Source: an uncultured Oxalobacteraceae bacterium
GTDB lineage: Bacteria; Pseudomonadota; Gammaproteobacteria; Burkholderiales; Burkholderiaceae
NCBI GenBank assembly: GCA_946478765.1
Contig: CAMLDH010000160.1
Location: 1-8,241, forward strand
Length of the DNA: 8,241 nt
Direction of reading: 5' to 3'
Both the position numbers and the translations under genes were made by a program. Under the pieces are notes generated by a model that did not search any database, had not been told where the DNA came from, and saw nothing but the letters and a program-made list of their open reading frames with translations. Within the stretch, counting starts at the first letter, position 1. The number at the start of each line of letters is the position of its first letter. Positions 1 through 6,881 of this stretch are shown here, one piece after another.

Positions 1-226
1 GCAGCCGGGTTGAATTGGAGGGTGTATGCCGAATCGATCGGAGGTGTTTACAAGGCAAGGGTGGAGCAGGGGTTTCGGGCAGCATGCTGCCGCGCCTGCG
101 GAACGGTGTGCGCTTGCAGGCCCGGTTCGTTCGGGAGAGCGGACAACACCATGTCGCCTACCTCCCGCCCACCGCCGCCATCGCTTGCGAGCAACCGGCA
201 GACACCCTTCAATTCAGCCTGATTGC
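1..226. repeat. Imperfect long inverted repeat bounding a ~165-bp GC-rich core, no gene recognised
   Basis: Bases 1-31 and the reverse complement of 196-226 match at 25 of 31 positions. The inner 21 bases (11-31 against 196-216) match at 19 of 21, and four of the six mismatches are transitions in the outer ten bases. The unit may extend beyond the window start. Its core contains a perfect 14-bp palindrome at 78-91 (GGCAGCATGCTGCC). Short open frames run through it in all three plus frames, but none gives a product I recognise. The best-placed start is ATG at 26, which follows GGAGG at 17-21, so a small peptide cannot be excluded. The structure resembles a small non-autonomous repeat (MITE-like) or a large hairpin in a transcript. 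I cannot name a family. Confidence 0.5.
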
Positions 227-334
227 CTATTATAGAAAAAGAGAAATTTGCCCCACGTGACCCGTGCAGCGCGCAACAAGAAAAACAGGCAGTTATATTT
301 TAAAATCAGTTCATTTGTACTCTAAGGAGAGGTT
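227..334 (+). promoter_or_regulatory. acnA leader and probable promoter region
   Basis: This stretch is AT-rich compared with its surroundings. It includes a 10-bp palindrome ATTTTAAAAT at 297-306 with TATATT at 294-299 just before it, either of which could supply a -10 box. No convincing -35 sits at the right distance, so the promoter position is uncertain. The ribosome binding site AAGGAG at 324-329, five bases before the ATG at 335, is strong and fixes the acnA start. Confidence 0.35.
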
Positions 335-3043
335 ATGTCCCGCAACACTTTGAACACGCTCAAGGAATTCCCGATTTCGGGTTCCAAAAAAGGCCAGTTC
401 TACTCGCTACCCGCGCTGGAGAAAAAACTCGGCGTGAACATCTCGCGTCTGCCGGTCTCGATTCGCATCGTGCTGGAATCGGTACTGCGCAACTGCGACG
501 GTAAAAAAGTGACTGAAGAACACGTCAAGCAGCTCGCGAACTGGGGCGCGACGGCTGCACGCACCGATGAAATTCCGTTCGTCGTGGCGCGCGTGGTGTT
601 GCAGGATTTTACCGGCGTACCGTTGCTGGCCGACTTGGCCGCGATGCGCGGCGTCGCCTCGCAGATGGGCAAAAACCCGAAAAATATCGAGCCGCTGGTG
701 CCGGTCGATCTGGTGGTCGACCACTCGGTGCAGATCGATCACTATCGCGAGAAAAAGGCACTCGACCTCAACATGAAACTGGAATTCCAGCGCAACAACG
801 AGCGCTACCAGTTCATGAAATGGGGCATGCAGGCGTTCGATACCTTTGGCGTCGTGCCGCCGGGCTTCGGCATCGTGCATCAGGTCAACCTGGAATACCT
901 GGCACGCGGCGTGCACAAGAAAGGGAGCGTCTACTACCCTGACACGCTGGTCGGCACCGATTCCCATACCACCATGATCAACGGCATCGGCGTGGTCGGC
1001 TGGGGCGTGGGCGGCATCGAAGCGGAAGCCGGCATGCTGGGCCAACCGGTATACTTCCTGACCCCGGACGTGGTCGGTGTGAACCTGACCGGTCAATTGC
1101 GTGAAGGCGTGACCGCCACCGATCTGGTATTGACCATCACCGAAATGCTGCGCAAGGAAAAAGTCGTCGGCAAGTTTGTCGAATTCTTCGGCGAAGGCAC
1201 CGAATCGCTATCGCTGACCGACCGCGCAACAATCGCCAACATGGCGCCGGAATACGGCGCGACGATGGGCTTCTTCCCGGTCGACGACCAGACGCTCGAA
1301 TACTTCCAGGGCACCGGCCGCAGCAAGGCGGAGATCGATGCATTCGCAGCCTACTTCAAGGCGCAAAAACTGTTTGGCGTGCCAAAATCGGGCGACATCG
1401 ATTACACCAACGTTGTCGCGCTCGACCTCGGTTCCGTCGCACCATCGCTCGCTGGTCCGAAGCGTCCGCAAGACCGGATCGAAATCGGCCATGTGAAATC
1501 GACGTTCGCCGACCTGTTCTCCAAGCCGGTATCGGAAAACGGCTTCAACAAGAAAGCCGAAGACCTCGAAGCCGTCTATGAAAACGCCGATGGCGTCAAA
1601 GTGAAAAACGGCGACGTGTTGATTGCCGCGATCACGTCCTGCACCAACACATCGAACCCGAGCGTGTTGCTGGCGGCTGGTTTGCTGGCCAAGAAAGCAG
1701 TCGAAGCCGGATTGAAAGTATCACCGCACATCAAGACCTCGCTCGCCCCCGGATCGCGCGTCGTCACCAAGTACCTGGAAGCGGCCGGCCTGTTGCCTTA
1801 CCTTGAGAAGCTCGGCTTTGGCGTAACTGCATACGGTTGCACCACTTGTATCGGCAACGCCGGCGATCTGACACCGGCAATGAACGACGCGATTGTCAAG
1901 AACGACATCGTGGCGTCCGCCGTGTTGTCCGGTAACCGCAATTTCGAAGCACGCATCCATCCGAACATCCGCTCCAACTTCCTCGCGTCGCCTCCGCTGG
2001 TCGTCGCATACGCGATCGCCGGCAACATGACCCGCGACCTGATGACCGAACCGGTCGGTCGTGTCAAGGGTAAGGATATTTTCCTTGGCGACATCTGGCC
2101 GACGTCGCAAGAAATCGGCAAGCTGATGAAGTTCGCGATGAACGCCAAAACCTTCAAGGAAAACTATGCTGACGTCAAAGGTGCGCCAGGCAAGCTGTGG
2201 GAGCAGATCAAAGGCGTAGCCGACGGTCAGGTCTACAACTGGCCAAAATCGACCTACATCGCAGAGCCACCGTTCTTCGGCGACTTCACCATGGAGCCGA
2301 AAGCGGCAGCCACCGGCATTGCCGGCGCGCGTGCTCTGGGCGTCTTCGGCGACTCGATCACCACCGACCATATCTCTCCGGCCGGTTCGATCAAGGAATC
2401 CAGCCCGGCAGGCAAATGGCTGCTGGAAAACGGCGTGCAAAAAGCCGACTTCAACTCGTATGGTTCGCGTCGCGGCAATCACGAAATCATGATGCGCGGC
2501 ACCTTCGCCAACGTGCGTATCAAGAACCTGATGATCCCGGCCAAACCGGACGGCTCGCGTGTCGAAGGCGGCATCACGATTCATCAACCGAGTGGCCAGG
2601 AAATGTCGATCTACGACGCCGCGATGCAGTACGTACACGACGGCGTGCCGACCATGGTGTTCGGCGGCGAAGAATACGGCACCGGCTCCTCGCGCGACTG
2701 GGCGGCCAAGGGCACGCAACTCTTGGGCGTGAAAGCGGTAATCGCGCGTTCGTTCGAGCGTATCCATCGCTCCAACCTGGTGGGCATGGGCGTGTTGCCG
2801 CTGCAATTCCTCGGCAGCGACAGCGTGCAGACACTCGGCATCACCGGCAATGAAACATTCGATCTGAAAGGCATCGAAAACGACATCAAGCCGCAACAGG
2901 AAGTGACACTGGTGATCAATCGCAGCAACGGCCAGACGCAGGACGTCAAGGTGCTGTTGCGCATCGACACACCGATCGAAGTGGATTACTACAAGCACGG
3001 CGGCATCCTGCCGTTCGTTCTGCGTCAGCTGCTCGCGGCGTAA
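335..3043 (+). CDS. acnA: Aconitate hydratase, AcnA type (4Fe-4S)
   Basis: This enzyme isomerises citrate to isocitrate through cis-aconitate in the cytoplasmic tricarboxylic acid cycle. The 902-residue product is close to the usual length of the AcnA/IRP1 branch (about 890-900). The three iron-sulfur ligands are visible: Cys436 in [12 protein letters not shown], and Cys502 and Cys505 in YGCTTCIGN. The catalytic core covers roughly residues 60-560, including the [20 protein letters not shown] segment near 205. The C-terminal swivel domain follows, with [15 protein letters not shown] near 670, [19 protein letters not shown] near 707 and [15 protein letters not shown] near 780. The start is chosen by AAGGAG five bases upstream. 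No frameshift or missing residue is seen. It ends in a hairpin pair and an intrinsic terminator, so it is probably monocistronic. The family is certain; the AcnA rather than AcnB assignment follows from the domain order and length. Confidence 0.97.
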   Translation: MSRNTLNTLKEFPISGSKKGQFYSLPALEKKLGVNISRLPVSIRIVLESVLRNCDGKKVTEEHVKQLANWGATAARTDEIPFVVARVVLQDFTGVPLLADLAAMRGVASQMGKNPKNIEPLVPVDLVVDHSVQIDHYREKKALDLNMKLEFQRNNERYQFMKWGMQAFDTFGVVPPGFGIVHQVNLEYLARGVHKKGSVYYPDTLVGTDSHTTMINGIGVVGWGVGGIEAEAGMLGQPVYFLTPDVVGVNLTGQLREGVTATDLVLTITEMLRKEKVVGKFVEFFGEGTESLSLTDRATIANMAPEYGATMGFFPVDDQTLEYFQGTGRSKAEIDAFAAYFKAQKLFGVPKSGDIDYTNVVALDLGSVAPSLAGPKRPQDRIEIGHVKSTFADLFSKPVSENGFNKKAEDLEAVYENADGVKVKNGDVLIAAITSCTNTSNPSVLLAAGLLAKKAVEAGLKVSPHIKTSLAPGSRVVTKYLEAAGLLPYLEKLGFGVTAYGCTTCIGNAGDLTPAMNDAIVKNDIVASAVLSGNRNFEARIHPNIRSNFLASPPLVVAYAIAGNMTRDLMTEPVGRVKGKDIFLGDIWPTSQEIGKLMKFAMNAKTFKENYADVKGAPGKLWEQIKGVADGQVYNWPKSTYIAEPPFFGDFTMEPKAAATGIAGARALGVFGDSITTDHISPAGSIKESSPAGKWLLENGVQKADFNSYGSRRGNHEIMMRGTFANVRIKNLMIPAKPDGSRVEGGITIHQPSGQEMSIYDAAMQYVHDGVPTMVFGGEEYGTGSSRDWAAKGTQLLGVKAVIARSFERIHRSNLVGMGVLPLQFLGSDSVQTLGITGNETFDLKGIENDIKPQQEVTLVINRSNGQTQDVKVLLRIDTPIEVDYYKHGGILPFVLRQLLAA

Positions 3044-3084
3044 AGGCTTCGGAGCCTCTTCTCCGCTGCAAGTGGGAAGAGGCT
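3044..3084 (+). other. Two mutually exclusive hairpins directly after the acnA stop
   Basis: AGGCT (3044-3048) pairs with AGCCT (3053-3057) across a TCGG loop. AGCCTCTTC (3053-3061) also pairs perfectly with GAAGAGGCT (3076-3084) across a 14-base loop. Both use 3053-3057, so only one can form at a time. Neither is followed by a T-run, so they are not classic terminators. They may protect the mRNA 3' end or bind a regulator; that role is inference. Confidence 0.4.
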
Positions 3085-3137
3085 AATGCTGCTGCAAGCG
3101 AGCTGTGAGATTTCGCAGGTACTCTGGTAATCAGGAC

Positions 3138-3164
3138 AAACGCCGGCATCGTCCGGCGTTTTCC
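3138..3164 (+). terminator. Rho-independent terminator of acnA
   Basis: AAACGCCGG (3138-3146) and CCGGCGTTT (3153-3161) form a perfect 9-bp stem with a six-base loop CATCGT, followed by T and CC. The T-run is short but the stem is GC-rich. It lies 95 bases after the acnA stop and before the ribosome binding site of the next gene. Confidence 0.75.
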
Positions 3165-3196
3165 ATTTCTCAAACCATCATTCCTGGAGATGCATC

Positions 3197-3502
3197 ATGT
3201 GGAAAATTTTTGTCGGGTTCATCGCCTTCGCGCTGCTTGCGCTATTCATCATCATGAAGGGCGGCGACAAGGTCGATATGCAAGGTGAAGCAGCGGGTCA
3301 TTCGGCTTCTGCATCGACGTCGGCATCTGCATCGACGCCAGCCGCCGCCACGGCTTCCGTACCGGTGTTGGCTGCAAGCGCACCGGCCGCCGCAACACCT
3401 GCTGCCAGTGCCGCGTCCATCGACGCGCAACCCGGCAAAATGTCCACTACCGGCACGGTCGTCGTCGGTGTATCGACTGCATCAACCGCTGCATCAAAGT
3501 AA
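3197..3502 (+). CDS. Small membrane-anchored Ala/Ser/Thr-rich protein, function unknown
   Basis: This is a 101-residue protein I cannot assign to a named family. Residues about 4-20 (KIFVGFIAFALLALFII) form one hydrophobic segment, either a membrane anchor or an uncleaved signal. A short charged stretch (MKGGDKVDMQGEA) follows, and then a tail of almost only Ala, Ser, Thr, Pro and Val. No cysteine or lipobox is present. The positive charge before the segment is a single Lys, so the tail is probably periplasmic (inference). The tail includes a tandem duplication: 3302-3319 and 3320-3337 are 17/18 identical and encode SASAST twice. GGAGA at 3186-3190 sits six bases before the ATG. Terminators on both sides indicate its own transcript, although I see no clear promoter. 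The translation signal and ordered layout argue for a real gene despite the low-complexity tail. Confidence 0.75.
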   Translation: MWKIFVGFIAFALLALFIIMKGGDKVDMQGEAAGHSASASTSASASTPAAATASVPVLAASAPAAATPAASAASIDAQPGKMSTTGTVVVGVSTASTAASK

Positions 3503-3515
3503 GCGCCCTACCCCA

Positions 3516-3550
3516 AAAGCCGCGCCCATCATTGGTGCGGCTTTGTTATT
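3516..3550 (+). terminator. Rho-independent terminator after the small membrane protein gene
   Basis: AAAGCCGC (3516-3523) pairs with GCGGCTTT (3537-3544). The stem continues inward by GCC against GGT (one G-T pair), leaving a seven-base loop. The sequence TTTGTTATT follows the stem. It starts 13 bases after the stop codon at 3500-3502. Confidence 0.75.
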
Positions 3551-3582
3551 GGCAAACGAAATATCCAGACGCGATAGGTATT

Positions 3583-3612
3583 TTGAATGATGCCTGCCGA
3601 ATCCACTACAAT
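3583..3612 (+). promoter_or_regulatory. Probable sigma70 promoter for the DUF2863-like gene
   Basis: TTGAAT (3583-3588, four of six matches to TTGACA) and TACAAT (3607-3612, five of six matches to TATAAT) are separated by 18 bases. They lie just after the preceding terminator. The predicted start near 3619 would give a leader of about 28 bases. Confidence 0.5.
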
Positions 3613-3646
3613 ATGATTCCTCGGCATCACTTCACACCTTCTTACC

Positions 3647-4900
3647 ATGCGTCGTCCATCCAAAAGTTCTTCCCCCAAACTCTCGGCAGATAGCCAGCGC
3701 CTGATTACTTTGGCGCAAGCTGTAATACAGGCATCGAGCCGCATCGAAGAACGTTCGTGGGAGCGCCAGCTGGATGCCCTGCTCCACAGGTTACTGAAAA
3801 ACAATCATCAAGACACGATAGAAACCGCACTCGACAATACGTTCAAGCTGCAATCGGGCGCCTATGACGCGCTGATGGAATCGGTGGAGGCGGCCAGCGA
3901 ATCTTGCGCACTGGAACAGGACGGCATTTCCTACGATGCGCTGCTGATTGCGATACCGATCCTGGCATGGACACGATTTTCGATCGCGGCCGGCCCGATT
4001 GCTGCGGACATGGTGACCACCCTTTCCGCACATTTGTATGCGCATATCCTGGCACCCGACACGCGCATGGCCATGGCGCCGACGCTGTTCGCGATTGATC
4101 AGTTGCCGCGCACGCATACAGAGACATTCGCCATGACGCAACACATGGCGCAAGCCGCGATCAAAGGCAACGCGCTGCGGCCAATGCTCAATCCACCCGA
4201 GACGGCGCCGTTTCTGGCCGATACACGCTACCTGCTGGCCGTCGTCGCCGTGCCATCGGGAGCGCCCATGTTCCACTGGCAGAGCGCATTGAACCCGAAT
4301 AGCCGCGAACAGGCATTGAGCCAATGGCAGGCGCAGGCATTGCCGAATATCACGCGATTGCTGCCCGGTTGCGGCATTGAATTGCTGCTGCCGGAAGCCT
4401 ACTTTGTCGCATGCCGCGAGGCTGACAAGAAAATCCGTCCCGCATCCTTGCGATCGGCGGTGCATTATCTTACCCACACGCTCAGCGTCGACCCCAACGT
4501 CTTGCAAGCCATCATTGGCGGCTTCGGTGAAGAATCATCCGAAGGCCGCATCGATGAATACCGCGTCAGCTTCGCTTTGCATCAGAATCCGGACGTAGTG
4601 TATGGCGTAGTCTGGCCGCTCTATGGGCAGGAAAATGAAGACGCAGTCATGGCTGCCATCATGGCGAGTGCAGGCAGCAGCGCAGCCATACCGCCTGACG
4701 CAGAAAGCAAAACGCCACTGGAAGAAATTCTGACGTTATTGCGGGAATGCGGCATCACGCATATCAAGTACCACGACGGATGTTATCCGATGGAGTCCTG
4801 CGAAGACTGCGGAGCGCCGCTCTTTCTCGATCTGGAAGCGGAATTGGTGCATGCAGAAATGCCGGAAGATACGCCGCACGGCACCACACATTTTCATTGA
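3647..4900 (+). CDS. DUF2863-like conserved protein, function unknown
   Basis: This 417-residue protein matches my memory of DUF2863 proteins from Burkholderiales. Shared features include the basic N-terminus, the WERQLDALLHRLLKNN region near 47, the YDALLIAIPILAWTRFSIA segment near 99, IDQLPRTHTETF near 150 and the LADTRYLLAVVAVPSGAP segment near 195. It has no signal peptide and no clear membrane helix, so it is probably cytoplasmic. The C-terminus carries a cysteine cluster, Cys379, Cys385 and Cys388 (CYPMESCEDCGAPLF), which could bind a metal. It is followed by an acidic, His-rich end (HGTTHFH). No catalytic motif is recognised. The ATG at 3647 lacks a clear Shine-Dalgarno sequence and no better in-frame start is seen upstream. 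A promoter lies just upstream and an IS graveyard begins 121 bases downstream. The family name is from recall; the function is unknown. Confidence 0.85.
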   Translation: MRRPSKSSSPKLSADSQRLITLAQAVIQASSRIEERSWERQLDALLHRLLKNNHQDTIETALDNTFKLQSGAYDALMESVEAASESCALEQDGISYDALLIAIPILAWTRFSIAAGPIAADMVTTLSAHLYAHILAPDTRMAMAPTLFAIDQLPRTHTETFAMTQHMAQAAIKGNALRPMLNPPETAPFLADTRYLLAVVAVPSGAPMFHWQSALNPNSREQALSQWQAQALPNITRLLPGCGIELLLPEAYFVACREADKKIRPASLRSAVHYLTHTLSVDPNVLQAIIGGFGEESSEGRIDEYRVSFALHQNPDVVYGVVWPLYGQENEDAVMAAIMASAGSSAAIPPDAESKTPLEEILTLLRECGITHIKYHDGCYPMESCEDCGAPLFLDLEAELVHAEMPEDTPHGTTHFH

Positions 4901-5021
4901 AAGCGAGTTGCCGATGACCGCAGGATGCGCCCTGTCGTGCTGCAACCCACATGCATCGTTCATGCCATTTTCAACAAACTACTGTTAGCACTACCGTTGT
5001 AAATCATGGCGACTGGCTGCG
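4901..5021. other. Short spacer between the DUF2863-like gene and the IS remnants
   Basis: No gene, terminator or strong repeat is recognised here. On the minus strand it directly follows the stop of a transposase C-terminal remnant, so part of it may be the former end of that insertion sequence. I cannot find a matching opposite terminal repeat. Confidence 0.4.
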
Positions 5022-5190
5022 CTACCTGTAGTGGCAGGCACGGGCAGTCGCTTGATGGTACCTTCGCCAAAGCGACCACGCAATGACGGTGGCCAGACCT
5101 GGTACGCACTGCCATGCCAGACGCCACAGCAGCTTGCGAATTTCCGACAACGGTAGCCAGTCAAGTTGAAACAACTGAGTAAAGTCGCTG
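5022..5190 (-). pseudogene. C-terminal remnant of a DDE transposase
   Basis: Read leftward, this frame gives FTQLFQLDW, then LPLSEIRKLLWRLAWQ, then IAWSLWRRYHQATARACHYR, and stops at 5022-5024. The pattern of an EIRKLLW helix followed by W-SxWRRxHQ-x-A near the end is one I associate with the extreme C-terminus of several insertion-sequence transposases. No catalytic part is present upstream: the frame meets a stop near 5196 and runs into an IS630 fragment in another frame. The identity is from recalled pattern only. It could belong to the same lost element as the IS4-like fragment at 5868-6490 or to a third one. Confidence 0.45.
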
Positions 5191-5489
5191 CATTTTCACT
5201 CTGGCCTCCTTGGTGGTGAATTTCCATTTGACAGGTTGCGCCTGCCGGTTGCGCTCAGCGACATTCGCAGCAATGGCGCGCTTGAGTGGTTCCTCATCGG
5301 CAATCTGCTGCTTCAGGCACATGTTGGACAGCATCGCGAACTCGATTTCGGCGATATTGAGCCAACTGCCGTGCCTCGGCGTGCAGCGATGTGGCCTTGT
5401 ACGCGTTGATATCCTCCAGCACGACACCGATGACGTCGGCACTCATCATGACTGATCGATTCCGCAAAGCCCAATTCGACGACCTTACA
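5161..5489 (-). pseudogene. IS630-family transposase, internally deleted and frameshifted (remnant 1)
   Basis: Three pieces of one IS630-type transposase lie in order in different minus frames. At 5489-5442 is a helix-turn-helix piece, KVVELGFAESISHDE. At about 5436-5385 is a piece around the second catalytic aspartate, GVVLEDINAYKATSLH, which corresponds to the family's V-x-D-N-L-N-T-H-K region. At about 5384-5161 is the C-terminal part with TPRHGSWLNIAEIEF, which carries the catalytic Glu region, then KWKFTTKEARVKMQRLY and a stop at 5161-5163. The region holding the first aspartate and much of the core is deleted, so it cannot be active. It abuts remnant 2, which faces the other way, near 5490-5499, and overlaps the C-terminal scrap at 5022-5190. 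Confidence 0.8.
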
Positions 5490-5498
5490 ACAAATTGA

Positions 5499-5870
5499 CC
5501 CCGCCTGTATGGCCGCGCCGCGTGCTGCTGTTACATGCCCGACGCAATCCCCCAAAATAACGGCAGCAATGTCACTATTCTCGGAGCTCCGTCCCGTCAC
5601 GGACTGGATGCGGTGATGACGGTCGATGGCCCCATCGACACCGCGGTGTTTCGCGCGTATGTGACCAAAGTGCTGGCACCCACGCTGGTGGTCGGTGACG
5701 TGGTCGTCATGGACAACCTGAGTGCGCACAAGATGAAGGGCATCCGTGAAACGATCAAGGCGAAGGGGGCGACCCTGCTGTACTTGCCGTCATACTCGCC
5801 GGATTGGTCGCCGATCGAACCCTACCGGTCCAAGCTCAAGACATTCTTGCGGGCCGCCAAGGCACGTACC
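5499..5870 (+). pseudogene. IS630-family transposase fragment, truncated at both ends (remnant 2)
   Basis: The frame begins after a stop at 5496-5498 with PRLYGRAA and runs through PDAIPQNNGSNVTILGAPS, VVVMDNLSAHKMKG and LPSYSPDWSPIEP, then SKLKTFLRAAKART. This is the DDE_3 core of an IS630-family transposase, with the second aspartate in VMDN and the glutamate in PIEP. The helix-turn-helix region and first aspartate are missing. After ART (near 5870) the reading leaves the family and enters sequence that codes for a different transposase on the other strand. The open frame itself continues to 6245 only by chance. It differs clearly in sequence from remnant 1 and from the intact element at 7172-8238, so three IS630 lineages occur here. 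Confidence 0.85.
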
Positions 5871-6490
5871 CCGTTTGCGTGGCGTCATCGCACGCATCCA
5901 AAAATGGTAAGCGTAGCCGCCCAGGATCCGCAGCGCCGCCTTGAACGCCACTTCGATTTTGCTGCGCCATCCGTACAGCCGGATAATGTCGATGGCTGCC
6001 AGAGACAGATCGGTGCACAGCAGCATGCATTTTCCCCGCCGGGGATGATCGACGAGGACGAATCTCGCCAGCCTGCCGAGCGGCCGCCAAATCAAATCGG
6101 TGTAACGGTAGCGGATCGTCACGCCCTGCTCGCCGTAGACGGGGCTATCGGCTTGCATCATCTCAACCTGAAAGTCATGAACGAGTGCCGGCAGCTTGTC
6201 GTAGAGCGTGCGCTGGTCGCGATTGGAGAGACGACTCCCTCATGAATGCGCGCCGCCAAGGGCACGGCGAACAGCCGGTTGCCGCCCCCCGCCAGCAGCG
6301 AAACGGCTTGACAGGAATGCCCCATGATATACGGCGGTTTGGTGTTGCTGTCAGAGGCTTGATCCAGCTTTTTTACTGCAGGCATCTTGCGGCCGGATTT
6401 CGGCGCCTTGATCCCGTCCGCGAGCAAGAGGAGCCGCCCGTTAAAGCGCGCAATATCCGGAAACATCCGCAACACCAGCGCGCTCCAGTG
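5868..6490 (-). pseudogene. IS4-like DDE transposase, truncated at both ends, frameshifted and internally deleted
   Basis: Read leftward from about 6490, the first piece is HWSALVLRMFPDIARFNGR, LLLADGIKAPKSGRKMPAVK, YIMGHSCQAVSLLAGG and PLAARIHEGVV (to about 6230). The reading then shifts by one base into LSNRDQRTLYDKLPALVH, consistent with a one-base deletion. In the same new frame it jumps to DSPVYGEQGVTIRYRYTDL, LGRLARFVLVDHPRRGK, IIRLYGWRSKIEVAFKAALR and YAYHFWMRAMTPRKRG (to 5868). The segment with the second catalytic Asp (normally near a DAYYA-type motif) appears deleted. The Y-x2-R-x3-E signature of the IS4 group is present in LYGWRSKIE. Its start is missing at a junction with a SEC-C tail and its end abuts IS630 remnant 2. 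It cannot be functional. Confidence 0.8.
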
Positions 6491-6601
6491 ATGCGCCAAC
6501 CAATGCCGGTTCACGTCGAGAAAATCGCGCGCAACGATCCGTTCCCGTGCGGGAAGAAATACAAAAAATGTTGTGGGGCGAGCAAAACCTTCGGCCCTTG
6601 A
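6491..6601 (+). pseudogene. Tail of a SEC-C zinc-motif protein, 5' part lost
   Basis: The plus frame ending at TGA 6599-6601 reads PVHVEKIARNDPFPCGKKYKKCCGASKT. This closely resembles the SEC-C zinc-binding tail, typically RNDPCPCGSGKKYKKCCG, found in SecA, YecA-like and other proteins. Here the first cysteine is Phe (codon 6542-6544) and the GS pair before GKK is missing, so the zinc site has only CG..CC left. Upstream of about 6491 the frame runs antisense through the IS4-like transposase, so the rest of the protein is gone or elsewhere. An ATG at 6491 or 6503 could start a 30-odd-residue peptide, but no ribosome binding site is seen. Which SEC-C protein it came from cannot be told. Confidence 0.5.
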
Positions 6602-6721
6602 GTCATGAGCCCGGATGAATCTGCCTGATGCCATGAGGCACGCAGGGCGACAGCAGGCAATTCATGAATTCAATATTGAATGCCGGGAACTTGGCACTCT
6701 CCAAAAATTAAGTGAGACAAC
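6602..6721. repeat. Intergenic spacer with two overlapping perfect palindromes
   Basis: AATTCATGAATT (6659-6670, 12 bp) overlaps ATTCAATATTGAAT (6668-6681, 14 bp). Both are perfect palindromes in a GC-balanced setting. They could be a protein-binding site or part of an IS end. No gene is recognised in this spacer. Confidence 0.4.
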
Positions 6722-6756
6722 AAAAAACCCGCAATACCAGTAAATATGCGGGTTTT
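6722..6756 (-). terminator. Rho-independent terminator of the tRNA-Leu gene
   Basis: On the minus strand a 10-bp stem AAAACCCGCA / TGCGGGTTTT (6756-6747 and 6733-6724) with a 13-base loop is followed by two further T, giving a six-T run at 6727-6722. It lies 33 bases past the tRNA 3' end. The A-run on the other side means it could also stop plus-strand transcripts from the IS region. Confidence 0.8.
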
Positions 6757-6788
6757 GAGATGATATAAGATGGGATGAAGCAGAATTT

Positions 6789-6881
6789 TGGTGCCCGAGA
6801 CCGGAATCGAACCGGTACGCCCCTTTTCAGGTAAGCGGCGGATTTTAAGTCCGCTGTGTCTACCAATTTCACCACTCGGGC
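6789..6881 (-). tRNA. tRNA-Leu(UAA)
   Basis: The minus strand folds into a complete class II tRNA. The 5' acceptor GCCCGAG (6881-6875) pairs with CTCGGGC (6799-6793), followed by discriminator A and an encoded CCA (6791-6789). The anticodon stem GCGGA/TCCGC encloses loop CTTAAAA, giving anticodon TAA at 6847-6845. A long variable arm follows, as expected for leucine. The T loop GGTTCGATTCC and its stem are intact. A terminator lies downstream. It reads UUA and, by wobble, UUG codons. Confidence 0.96.

Larger units (their letters stand above)
5022..6490. mobile_element. Cluster of nested insertion-sequence remnants
   Basis: At least three, probably four, distinct transposase fragments lie end to end with no intact gene: a C-terminal scrap (-), IS630 remnant 1 (-), IS630 remnant 2 (+) and an IS4-like remnant (-). 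Their junctions near 5180, 5490-5499 and 5868-5870 are abrupt. This suggests repeated insertion into older elements followed by deletion. I cannot define complete terminal inverted repeats for any of them. Confidence 0.75.

Noticed and set aside
229..234. Perfect minus-strand TATAAT hexamer
   Set aside because: No -35-like hexamer at 16-18 bases and no gene downstream on that strand.
1721..2998. Long minus-strand open frame (425 codons) opposite acnA
   Set aside because: It is the antisense of a clearly coding aconitase gene in GC-rich DNA, has no ribosome binding site and no recognisable domain.
3791..4507. Minus-strand open frame of 238 codons opposite the DUF2863-like gene
   Set aside because: Cys/Arg/His-rich antisense composition and no translation signal; the plus frame has family features.
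5535..6245. 236-codon plus-strand open frame as one gene
   Set aside because: Only the part up to about 5870 is IS630-like; the rest is antisense of an IS4-like transposase, so it is a chance fusion across a junction.
6789..6835. Possible phage or island attachment site at the tRNA 3' end
   Set aside because: No second copy of the tRNA 3' end and no integrase are seen in the window.
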